Positions 32,199 through 44,097 of a DNA stretch of 60,000 bases are shown piece by piece. Location: assembly GCF_029227915.1 (NCBI RefSeq), contig NC_079879.1, positions 25,674,501 through 25,734,500 on the forward strand. Reading direction: 5' to 3'. A program made the translations under genes and the position numbers. Source of the stretch: Hydractinia symbiolongicarpus. Its lineage: Eukaryota; Cnidaria; Hydrozoa; Anthoathecata; Hydractiniidae. The notes beneath the pieces were generated by a model. The model was not told where the DNA came from and searched no databases. It saw only the letters and a program-made list of their open reading frames with translations. Position 1 is the first letter of the stretch. Each line of letters begins with the position of its first letter.

Positions 32199-32864
32199 GA
32201 GCACTTTTCCCCGATTTGGAGACTCTCTCCTGATCTGGAGAAATCTCCTGACCAGGAGACTGCACAAAAAGATTTTGTGCAGTTTCTCCTGATCGGGAGA
32301 CTACAGACTTTGCAGAAGTCTCCCGATTAAGAGACTGATACACTGATCAGGAGATTATTTTTCATGAGGCTCTTCTTTTTAGTTTTGTGCGCGCACTCCG
32401 GATTTTGTGCAGTTTAAAAGTTGGTTACATGAAATCATAATAAAATTTTGCACTGATTCACCACAGTTTATACTAAAAACTTTCACGCAGTATCTTTTAA
32501 TAGAGAAGACTGCAAAACAAATATGGCCAACATTGAGTGAAATTTTTTTTATGCATTCGCTTTCACTTTTACAAGCTCTGCGATGCTAGCTAGGGAGTTT
32601 TCTAATGTTGTTGTCACTGTATCTAAAAAAAACAAAGAAGATATCATATCGAAAATGTATGGTTCTACAACTTCTCAACCTTGCCCTCAGCGTTTCTGGA
32701 ACTTCAATTTAAATCAGCGTCGTAAACGAGGTTGACAACTTCCAGATCGATCCATCCCGATCGAGATTACCAGTATCAGCGCAGTCTCCCGATCAGGAGA
32801 TTTCTCCCAATCAGGAGAGAGTCTCCCGATCAGGAGAGAGTCTCCAAATCAGGAAAAAGTGCCC
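32199..32864. mobile_element. 666-bp TA-flanked inverted-repeat element with internal TCTCCTGATCAGGAGA palindromes
   Basis: The ends are GAGCACTTTTCCCCGATTTG... and its imperfect complement ...CAAATCAGGAAAAAGTGCCC. The terminal inverted repeats run about 65 bp, and TA flanks both sides (32197-32198 and 32865-32866). Inside the repeats, TCTCC(T/C)GATC(A/T/G)GGAGA-type palindromes recur at least eight times. No coding region, so non-autonomous; TA duplication fits Tc1/mariner-like or related elements. Confidence 0.65.
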
Positions 32865-32866
32865 TA

Positions 32867-33699
32867 TAATCTTAACATAGAAGTTCCAGTAATCTTAACA
32901 TAAAAATCACAGAAAAATGCTTGCCCAACGCTGGTAATTACCTATTATTTATTTATTTACCTTACGCATGAAGGATGTTTTATTTCTCTTTACATTTTCA
33001 TTCATTAAGGTACACTTTCACTATAAACAGATAATCACATGGAGCATATTTGTACACAATAAACACGTGTAATCAAATCTCATAACCTAAAGGTGCACAT
33101 GTTGGTCCATGTATTGGCTCAGTGTGTGTTGATAGTAACTCATAATAATATTAAGTATTATGCACAGGCATCTTTCCAAATCTTTGTCTAACGGCCTGAC
33201 ATGCCTATCTGTTCAAAGGCAAATGTGGAAATAGAAATGAACTACTGCACCCACCACTGGTCAAAAACCTTACAACTCCTGTAGCAAAAATGGTTTTTAA
33301 GGAAACCATGTTGCTAAAGCCAGTGCAGCCACATTTTTCGCTCGGGCGAAATTATCAATGGACGAATGGGAGCTTGATCATCTGCCTGCAGTGCTCGGCC
33401 TTTTGAATGCTGCTCTCCCTCACAACTTTTATATCCAGTGAGAAATTTGAGTAATTGAAGATACTGCTCATTAGCAGAATATTTAAGGCCACAACTACTG
33501 TCAGTCAACAATTTTTTTGTTATGCAGCTAAATGAATATTTAGCTCATGTTCATTGTGGTGACTATATAAATTTCATTAGTTTTAGTGATTGCTAGCACT
33601 TTTAAACAATAGCTTGTATGTTACATTACAGACTATTGTTATGGTCTGTGCACGATGATAACAATAGATAGAAATTAAATTTATATGTGAAGAAAAGAT
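32867..33699. other. No gene seen
   Basis: AT-rich unique-looking sequence. A minus ORF at 33314-33511 has no features to support it. Confidence 0.4.
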
Positions 33700-33719
33700 A
33701 TGCAAGAGATGTGCATATT

Positions 33720-34016
33720 TTACACAGCTCGCCTCACAAATATTGAGGATTTGTGTCGAGGGATATACCCTATCTATTATTTCCAGAAGGGGCCATGGCT
33801 TAGATGGGGAGTACTAGAGTATTCAATGCTCATTTTGAGCAGACAACTTGTGCAGCATGCAGCGGCCCACACAGTGTGCAATCTCATGGCTTAGGTTAAC
33901 TCAGGACTATGGTAATATTGACCCTACCATATAGAATTGCCACCAAGGGGAATCAAACTCCTGGTCTTACACACAAAGTGCAAGAGTTATAACCACTAAG
34001 CTACATCACCACAAGA
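33720..34016 (-). repeat. tRNA-derived SINE
   Basis: On the minus strand the head (34013-33939) has GATGTAGCTTAGTGGTTATA, an A box, and 40 nt later GGAGTTTGATTCCCC, a B box, with a tRNA-like fold. The body runs left to roughly 33720. A second A-box-like CATGGCTTAGATGGGG lies on the plus strand at 33792. Confidence 0.55.
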
Positions 34017-35163
<1,147 letters not shown>

Positions 35164-35979
35164 CTTATATATTAATTCCCTTGCGTGACTAAAACTGTGA
35201 GTCCACGACACGGAAATCACGGGTTACTTTCTTATGACGTGGTTGTACGCTAAAATTTAACTAAAAAAATTAGGGATGTACTTCATAGAAATCGCACATA
35301 AGGTGTAAATATATAACCCGCTGCTAATAACGATATAAATATATATACCCTTATGCCAAAAAATCTATATGAGCATATATATATATATAGGTATCGCTAC
35401 ATATCAAACGGTATTAGATATTCACAAAGCATACGGACTGTTAAATGAAGTTCCTAGCATAAAACGGAAATTGTGTTTACGAAAAAGATGGCTGTTCTTT
35501 TTACTATTCTCTACTCTTTCATTCAAAATAAATCTTTAAAAAAACATTTGAAGAAGAGCATGGTTTTATAAATTAATCATAGCAAGGTTCTGTAAGGTTT
35601 TTTCATGTTTTATTTTCAGTTTTGATTATATTATTGTTGCCAGACAAGTTTTATAGCTAGCATCATAAAAAGCCAACCACCACCAACAACTAGCTAGCTA
35701 GCTAGGAATATATATATATATATGTAGCCATGTTCTTTATACCTAGCTAAGTCTCCAGTTTATATTTAAGTGACTAGCTATTAGCTGCTGTAGCTAGCTA
35801 ATGCTAGCTTTAAACTAAAGATTCCCAGTATATATATTCCCACAAAACACATCAAACGTTATTAACCCTGAAAATTTTAAACATTTTCCTGGGTTTTTTT
35901 TGGTTTGCGAAGTTCTTTTCCTCCAAAATAAAGTTCAGAAATTACTTATTTTTAAAATGTAAATTTAATTTGTTTCAAA
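35164..35979. other. No gene; AT-rich with GCTAGCTAG runs
   Basis: CTAGCTAG clusters occur at 35688-35703 and 35765-35810, like those at 31.75-31.9 kb and 53.8-54.2 kb. Short (TA)n tracts are at 35376 and 35710. Confidence 0.4.
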
Positions 35980-37640
35980 TTGTGGGCAAAAACCTTAATC
36001 AGCATGCTAAAAGAACTGACTTTTCTTAATTTAGAATTACTAAACACAACCATTTTCTTACAATTAGTGTAAACTTTTGTGCGTATGGCTTATATTTAAT
36101 ACACCAAAAGAGCTACTTTGTTGATTTCAATTTTATACTCTTTGTAAGCTATTTTTTTCTTCTTTTTGACATTTCTGTTTTACCACTCAATTTTTACATT
36201 TTATAAGTTATTTGGAACAGAATGGTATGAAATAGACCAAAATACCTGATCTTAGTTGTTTTTAATTTACAGGCTGTGTCTGTGAAACTTTAAGGGGAAC
36301 ATTTGGTGGAAGACAATGGCATGACATATACTGATAGAACTGATTTTTGTTGTGTTAGATGTTATATTGAACCTTTTTGACATTTTATGTTAATTTTGCG
36401 AGGAAGGACCATATATATATACACAGAAGAGAATTCAATTTTACACCTTGCAAGCTTTGTTTTTCTATATTTTGTATAAATTCTTACTGGGGAGGACTCC
36501 GTGCAATATATCGAAATGACTGATCCTTCTCGATTTAAATTTGATGTGTTCTAAATCGTATATATATAGTTTTGGAAATTTTGTGTAAGATTTAATGGGT
36601 AAGGGCTAGATGCAATATGTCAAAAAAACTTTTTTTGTTGAATCAGAAGCACTCCCTACAACCATTCTTTTTTTTACAGTTTGTGAAGCTTTTGTGAGGA
36701 AAGAGTGTATGCAATATTATCGAAATAACTGATTTTTGTTGCAAACTGTTTTTCTTTGGCATTTTGGATTAAAATATTGTTTTAGAGGGCATATGCAGTA
36801 GATATATGTACTGAAATAGTTAAATTTTGCAAACTTTGATTTTGTCGTTACCTCTCATTTTTTACATTTTGATTAAACTTTTGTGGGAGACCGTCGGTAT
36901 GCGAAGGACCAAAATAAGAGATTTTAGTATTATTTAGAATTTGTATTTTGTGTTGCAAAATTGGTGCAAAAATTGACATAAAATGAACTTATATACAGAT
37001 TGATTGCTGTTGTTTAACATGACTCATTATGACTTATATATATATTTTATGAAAATTTGTGACAGAATACTATGTGAGATTTGAAATTTTGTTTACTTTA
37101 TTGATGGTAAAACAGCATGCAAATTGCTAAAAGGACTTTATTAATTTTAGGTTTAAACACCGTTATTTTGTTGGCATTTTGTCTAAAGTTTGGTGAGGAG
37201 GGACTGTATGCAATATATCAAATGTTTTATTGCATTATAATTTGTCCTTGCAAATCCCTTTTTTTACACCTTAGATAAAAAATTCTGTCAGAGGCACAAT
37301 TTATTGTTTATTTTTCACATTGTGTGTCAACCTTTGGCAGGGTTTGCAATAAACTAACTGATTTTACCATATACAATGAGAGAGATTTGTGTTTGACATA
37401 GATCAGCTTTTTTGTATATATGTGGCGTTTTAAGTGATTTAAATTTTATGGGTGAGATGTATGTTGAAATGCTTTTGGAAACTTCTTTCCGAATAATTTT
37501 CGCATTTGTCAGATGGTCAGAGCAAGTAATTTTAGTAGATTTAGATTTTAAATGTCACATAAATACTGCAGTTGTTGAAAACCTTTAATTTTTTTGGTCA
37601 TTTATATAATAATGCAGATGTAAGATGCGCACTGCTGTAT
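35980..37640. repeat. Degenerate tandem array, unit about 80-110 bp
   Basis: A core of the form TATGCAATATATCGAAATAA then CTGATTTTTGTTG recurs at about 36220, 36326, 36500, 36611, 36709, 36793, 36900, 37118 and 37207. Each copy is preceded by TTTTACATTTTG-like sequence and TTGTG(A/G)GG. Units differ strongly, so the array is old. Confidence 0.5.
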
Positions 37641-37717
37641 TGTTTGTTTTTTGATGGACATATATCTGCTACATAAATTAAATGGAATACAGTGGATTCT
37701 TCCACGGGAAACAGCTA

Positions 37718-37763
<46 letters not shown>
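37718..37763. repeat. (ATT)n microsatellite followed by GGATGTTCCTA and a GGATAGCCTGACATC box
   Basis: About 15 ATT units run into AGGATGTTCCTATTTG and then AGGATAGCCTGACATCC (37785-37801). The reverse-complement arrangement occurs at 54460-54500. Confidence 0.8.
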
Positions 37764-39147
37764 GGATGTTCCTATTTGAAAACAGGATAGCCTGACATCC
37801 TATGTATAACGACAACCGGCAGGCGTTGGATCAATTATATTATTGTTGTTGCGCGAAATTTATATTATTGAGATTAGATCCAATAAAAAAAATTATTATT
37901 TTATTCCAAACAATATTGATTTCCTCTAACTTAAAAATAGTGATAATAATTGATTCAATAATTATTATTGGTAATACGTTGATCCAATTATTATTTCCAA
38001 CCGCGGAAACAAATTGCCGTTTGACGATATCGGATAGCCTGCCATCTCTAATTTTTTTCACATATGGCAAGAGAAAATGTTTACTGTATTGGGTATCAGC
38101 AGTTTTGCGCCGGAATCGTGGAAAAGTCTTTTGCAAGTCAATAGACAGGGAAAGTCTTTGTTAGCCCCTTGATTATTGTTTTCTTGCGCTTTAGGTCTAT
38201 GAAACCTATGTTTTTATAAAATTACCGATCAATTATATCTTGTGTATTTTTTAATGCAACGATGCGTTTCCTTTTTATTAGGACGCTGACCCACCCCTGT
38301 GTAAAAACCCGCATGAATTTGCCCTTCACATATATATCCCTGCATTTTATGCTTGCTTGTCCGCCTGTCATCATGAACAAAGAAATTACTGATCGGATAG
38401 TCTAAAATAACGCAGTGGTGCAACCGTTTCTAACACAGATAGACAACGTATATTATTGTTATAGAGAGGATTTCGGTTTGGCGATTAATGATTTTCCATT
38501 TTACTAAGGCCCAGTATAAACGACTTATTTTCAAGTTAAGGAGAGAAAATGTTCCCAAGTACTACAGGAACGAGAAACCGTTCGAAATATTCTGTTCAAT
38601 TATGAAGACTTCAATTGACAAGATACTTATCCTATTTGGTATGGAAAGTCGCCGCGCCGGAATTATTTACATCAGTAACTGCTGCCTGAGGAGGAGAGGA
38701 TGAAATTACTTTTTGGAGTAGAAAAAACCTGTACGAACATACTTTGGAGAACAAAAAAAAATCATTTTGCTGGCCACAGCACTGACATAATTATTAGTGT
38801 ACAATGACGAAATTTACATTTTCACCGGAGGAGATTAATATAAAAGAGTAAATCATTGGGAATTTTTAACCATGGGCTTCTTAGCTTTGCTGGATGTGAG
38901 CAAGCTGTTACTGTTTGTAGTTGCTAGCATTACATTTTCTTATCGATAATCGACATTCGTTGTTGGAATTTTATTTCACAGTTTTCATCAAAAAGGTGAA
39001 GAGCTAAATTATATTAAAAGTGAAGAAGTTTTAAAACGATGTTAAAATAGCGGAAGGTATAACTAAACATTGAAATTTTAGGGAAATTCCTTTGAATCAA
39101 TAAGATTGACGCAGTATCAAGTATCAAATAGCATTATCAAAAACAAA
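37764..39147. other. No supported gene; one further GGATAGCCTGCCATC box
   Basis: The box is at 38030-38045. A minus frame at 37840-38136 and a plus frame at 37802-38164 overlap it and are probably chance. Confidence 0.35.
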
Positions 39148-41480
39148 CTATAAGCATAAATAAACTATAAAGCTATATGTATTATGAAATTCACCCTTTT
39201 TTTCTTTGTAGATTTTTCTCTCGTAATTTATTCGAGTGCGCAACTGAACGAAGGTGTACTTCTCGAACAACCCACATGATTCTAGATGAGTCCTCACTCT
39301 GTTTTCATCTAAGCTTCCACCTTTAATTAGTTCTTTTCCATGCATTAAAATTAATTTTAAATCATGTTTCGGAAACAGTGATTTTCGCTTCATGGCACAC
39401 GGTGGTGTTTTTCGGTACGCAACTTGTCATAAACCTGTCTAGGTGACGCAGTTAGAGTTGGTACAGCTGCGCATTTTTGTTTTACCTCCGACGAACTCAC
39501 ATCATTATTGACAGGAAACACCTCTTTCAGCTCTTTAATCTCTTGTTCTGACCACACTTTTCTTTTGCTTTCTTGTCTAGCTGCTTCGTTTGACTTGTCA
39601 GCTTGGAAAAGTTCTTTAACTGCTGTTGACCCAACCAAGGAAGACTTCTCCATATTTCTTAGGAAATAGTGTTCCTCTGCTGTCCTCATGCTGTGTGTCA
39701 TCAACGTGGCGGCATCTTTTAAATTACAGCTTTCCGATTCTCTTAATGCTGTGCTAACAGACTTCCGAATTATATTTGCTGAAAGATTTTTTGGAGGACA
39801 TTTATCATTAAAATTACCAACTCTGTCCCACTGAGGATGAAGACGTTTACTAATGTCCTCAGGTGACACTTTCTTTCCTGACCAACTCAAAAATACATAC
39901 TCGCATTTTGGTGAAGTTTGTGGTCTGGCAAATTTCACGTATGTTGTCAAGAAATCAAATTCTTCTTCATTAAGGATAATTTTAGCTGGGCCATAGGTGT
40001 CAAGTGTTTTATGGTCCCAAACATTTATTACACATTTTCCATCAAGCTTCGCTGCCCTATAATATTCATTCATTGTGAGGTTGGCCGTCACACCAGATCA
40101 ATCACAGCATATAAATAATCTCTTCGGCGCAATACTCCGTCTGAGTTAGATTATATCCTATGTCTTCCTTTAAAAGTTTTAGTATGGCTTCACCCTTTTT
40201 TGCTCCCTTGTTACTGTTAAGGTATCTTCCTACTTGCTCCTGATCAATGAGCATTTCTCGGTCGTCTGTCATCTGCTCAAATTTTACCAATTTCTCTTGC
40301 ACTTTAAAAATTTTTCTCCACTACCGCAATTTTGAAATAAACGTTGTAATGTCTTGATGACTGCTGTTCATTACTTCTTTTTCCTCAGCGATAAAAATTT
40401 GCAAAAGTCTATTAGACTATATAAATACTTTTTGATACTGGTTGTTTTTTTCCGTTTCTTGACAGTGCTTTGTAATGTATTTATCCCGAAAATCATTACC
40501 TCCATTTCTAAAAACGACGCTTAGGTCATCCTTTACTTCCATAACACGAAATATACGTCGTATTTCAATCGCAGTCAGGTAAACTGCCCTACGTTTTCTC
40601 TGTCTATCAGGGCCGATCCTATAACATATGAAGTCTGTAACCAAAGTTTTCACGTTACTAGCAAGGTTATATATTACAGATTCGTTCTTTTCATCAACAG
40701 GCTCAAATTCACTTTCCTCACTTTCACTTTCCTTACCAAAAGAACTAGATTCGTTTGTGGTGTTGCATGCAGTGTTTTCAACAACGATCATTATTCACTG
40801 GAATCTGAACAGATTGCACGAAACATTCCTCTACGTCATTTTCGTTCGCCTTTTGTTGTAACTGTTTAATAGGTGCAGTTGAAGTTGATACAGTGCTTTC
40901 CAATGTTCTATTTAAAAATACTTTGCCTTGTATAAAAGGGGCGTCTACCTTGGGTGCCTGTTTCAGCAAATGATAATATAAAGGACCTTTTGGGATATTG
41001 TGTTGTTTCATGACGTGATCAGGTAGGTTTGTCCTCACCATCATGCAATTTTTAACAAAACACATTCTCTTGCGATGATAGTTCGGAGTTTTTTTATCAA
41101 TTTTACTTAATTTTTCGTTGCCTGTTATTGGTGTGCTACTAAAAAACTGACTAGAGGCTGGTGCAGCACTTTCCCAGCTCCACTTATGCTTTTGCCTTAA
41201 ATGTCTTGTGATGTAAGTCTGTTCAACATCACACACAGGGCATTTAAACTTTCGATTGGTCCTTCTTCACTACCTGTTTTATTCTGTTCTCTCTTTTTTC
41301 TTCTTTTGACCCAAGCAGCAGCTCAATATTGTTATGAGTATAAGATTTACTTGAATCGTCATAAACCTTGGTATTACAAAAAACGATTTGAGAATTCTTC
41401 TTAGTGGTATCTTCGTTAGAGTTTCTAGCCTGCAATTTTCCTTTCTTTGAATCAGTAACTGCAAAGTCGACCTAGATATT
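39148..41480 (-). pseudogene. C2H2 / tyrosine-recombinase-like / SANT-like coding region, frameshifted
   Basis: Reading leftward: a Lys-rich linker from about 41475, a C2H2-type finger (FKCPVCDVEQTYITRHLRQKH, split by a shift near 41250; first Cys about 41240), a second Cys/His motif (CFVKNCMMV...HVMKQH, about 41010-41070), an acidic linker, then shifts near 40790, 40440, 40310 and 40120. The catalytic-looking frame 40091-39390 has ANIIRKSVSTALRE and LMTHSMRTAEEHY, which align with the R and H...Y boxes of tyrosine recombinases, followed by a SANT/Myb-like WSEQEIKELKEVF. A last frame (39393-39148) repeats a similar short helical domain. It resembles a Crypton-type protein common in fish and cnidarian genomes. 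It lies downstream of the SET gene on the same strand. Confidence 0.55.
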
Positions 41481-41895
41481 GATGACATTATTATTTTAAG
41501 ACTTGTCAAGCACCCATACCAACGTCTTTAATAAGCGACTATAGGAAAGGCGCAATCTTCAATAAGCGTCATAATTTTCTGAGTACACATTTTTTTCGCT
41601 CCTGACCATTATGATTCGATTGGATTGACTTACAAGTGAATTTTTGGTTACCGTAATGCTTCGAATATATTGTCCTCTTCCCTCGAATAGACGCTCTCCT
41701 TTTCAGTCATTTTTCAAATAAACGCCCCCTCTACTAGACACCCCCTCTAACATAAGCCCCTCCCTCATAAGGGGGCGTTTACTCGAGACGATAGTAAAAG
41801 TATATGAAAAAATCAATAACTGTTATCGTTTTGGTATTTTATTTGAAATGAAATTTTATTGGTTCTATTCTAATATAAAAATTTCATAAATACAA
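41481..41895. other. Repeat-like GC-richer spacer with inverted GCCCCCT/AGGGGGC
   Basis: AAACGCCCCCTCTA at 41723 and AAGGGGGCGTTTA at 41770 form an imperfect inverted repeat. Similar words occur at 14300-14370. No coding. Confidence 0.35.
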
Positions 41896-43978
41896 CTAAA
41901 TACAATCTCTCATATTTGATACATCGGTAAAATAAGGAAATTTTCTATAAATAACAGCTGCTGCATCCCGTTTCAATATGGAACCAAAGCGTGTGAGAGA
42001 ATGGAAAAATGATATTAAGCAAATTAACTTAACAAAATTGAACAAGCTAGGTCTTGAAGGTGGAGGGAGAAAATGCGTAGATGAAAATTGGACGCAGTAG
42101 CCGCTTTTTGTTTTTTTTAATTTTTCTTGAACTTCTAAACTGAGCTTCAAAGGCTTTAAATAATTAGAACTTTTCCGCCATGGTAAATACTTTCCTTTAT
42201 CACCGTAATCGTATCGAAGCTCTTCGTTTACGTCGACATCTTTACTTGCGACTAAGCATATCTGTGGCATTTCACCATCATGCTTTATTACCATTCGACA
42301 GTTCGAAAAACATTGCGGTGAGTCGTTGACGTATCTTGCCATGCAGTTAGAATTTGTCGCATTGACGCAAAGTTTATTATTTTTGTCAGAGAAATAAAAA
42401 AGGTATCTGGATGAAATATTTTCTCCGTACTCTTTTGCGAGATCATCTGCTTCCGTCGCACTAACTAAACTTCCTTTGTAGCTGAGCAAAGCATCTCCGT
42501 TTTTGAACCACTTTGTTGCAAAGACACCATAGCCTGATAAAAAGAATTAAAAAATTAGTAAACAGCTTCTATACCAGATCAATAGATATAATCTTGCGTA
42601 TCATAATTCCTCAATTTTGTAGATATTTGCTAAAAATAATAAACTTAATCGACTGCCTGAGGTTGATCCGTCACCAGTCGGTTAGGGCGCAATATTTTCC
42701 TCGATATCATTCCGATTTTTTCGTATGGTGTGAAATTTTCGTGCCATTTTATCTATTGTTTTCGCGGTCAAAACAACGGTACTCTTTGGATTAGAGAAGT
42801 CATTTTCACTCACTCAGCATGAATGTTTGAGATAAATATTTCCATCAGTTGCTACCTAGGGACGATTTCTCGTCGATGATGATTAGTTGTTATCGGCGAA
42901 AGTAACACAGTTGGGCAAGTTCACGCGTGTCGGTTGCTATTGATTGACATATTAACTCATTCTATTTAAACAAAGGCGGTCGCATATAGTTACTAGTACC
43001 GTGACACCGTATTAGTAACTATATTGATACTTTTGATATTTATATTTAGCGCCATAATTGAGCCTTTTATTAGAGCGCGATTTTGTTAAAAAAATTAAAA
43101 ATTTATGCGCCTTTTTAATAAGATATAGCGTTTATTTGGTGCATTGTTTGCTTGGCTGAAAATTAAAAAAAATCCACAAAATCCTTAACGTCCTTGGCGT
43201 GAATAAGAGATAAAAAAATAAGGCTTAATTATAGAACTCCAACGACGAAAATCATTGTTATATCAAAACATTCGAAACAGATACACGGGTCTTTTAAAGA
43301 ATGGGCGTGGCATACCACCGACTGGAAAGTTTTTAAACTTTTTTGGGTCGGCTACTAATTGTTACTAAGTTAAAGTATGTCCGAAGGTCATTTCCCCCTC
43401 CTTTCCCTCTTCCCATCTCCTGTCTGACCTGAATAATGTTAAAGAAAAAATCAAATATTAAATACTCACCGATTACTGTGTCGATTTGATGCAAAGTAAA
43501 TCCGTGGCCATCTTCAAGGGCTTCCTCCCAATCGCGTACCAAAAATCGATTATCCTGCATGAACATGAATTATTATGTTTTTTACTTTTCCATATAAAGC
43601 CTAGAACATTTTCAACATACCTTCGGTATTTTATATTCCTTTTATTTTCAAGGTTACCTCTGTGTAATTTTACAGACTTTAAAAACTGGATGATGACACA
43701 ATGGTTACTTAGATGTATATAATTTTATTACCTTTTTCCACTTAGGAGGTTTTGAGGTAAACAACCAAAGATCATATTAAAATACCTTGTGTATCAATGT
43801 AATGTGCAGTAAAAGTATATAATAGTAACTCTTGGAGCAACATATATTGCGGGAGTAAATTCCTACACACGGGTGAGAACGCAGTGACTTTGGGTTGGTA
43901 ATTATTTGCATAATTAGAATGTAAGATATTATAACTTACACGGTTTCTGAGTGTATATGCTTTCTTTTCAGTATCCAT
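41896..43978 (-). CDS. SET-domain protein, KMT5A-like, three exons
   Basis: Exons 43940-43978, 43470-43554 and 41896-42533 join in phase (39+85+638 nt = 253 aa plus stop) with good GT-AG sites. The SET domain starts GYGVFATKWFKNGD (cofactor-loop G-x-G), continues with SRYLFYF, has RYVNDSPQCFSNC in place of the R-x-x-N-H-S-C motif, and ends ELRYDYGDKGKYLPWRK, with no post-SET cysteines, as in KMT5A (SETD8). It would transfer methyl groups to lysine. The last 70 residues are low in character and may be read-through into an intron leading to the 39148-41480 region. The His of NHSC is Asp here, so activity is uncertain. Confidence 0.7.
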
Positions 43979-44097
43979 TGTGTTCGTTTACAAAGTCAAG
44001 GTGATAAAAGAAGAAGATGCAGAGTAATTATTTGGGTTGACAGGCTAATCCGTTGAACTTTCCAGAGCCTGAGATTTTTTCGCGGATTGTTGTTATA
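43979..44097. other. Upstream flank of the SET gene
   Basis: Short AT-rich flank between the SET start codon and the satellite array. No TATA box stands out. Confidence 0.3.

Noticed and set aside
37840-38136. Minus-strand 98-codon ORF with KHFLLPYVKKIRDGRLSDIV
   Set aside because: It reads across a GGATAGCCTG repeat box and ATT-rich sequence, with no splice or family support.
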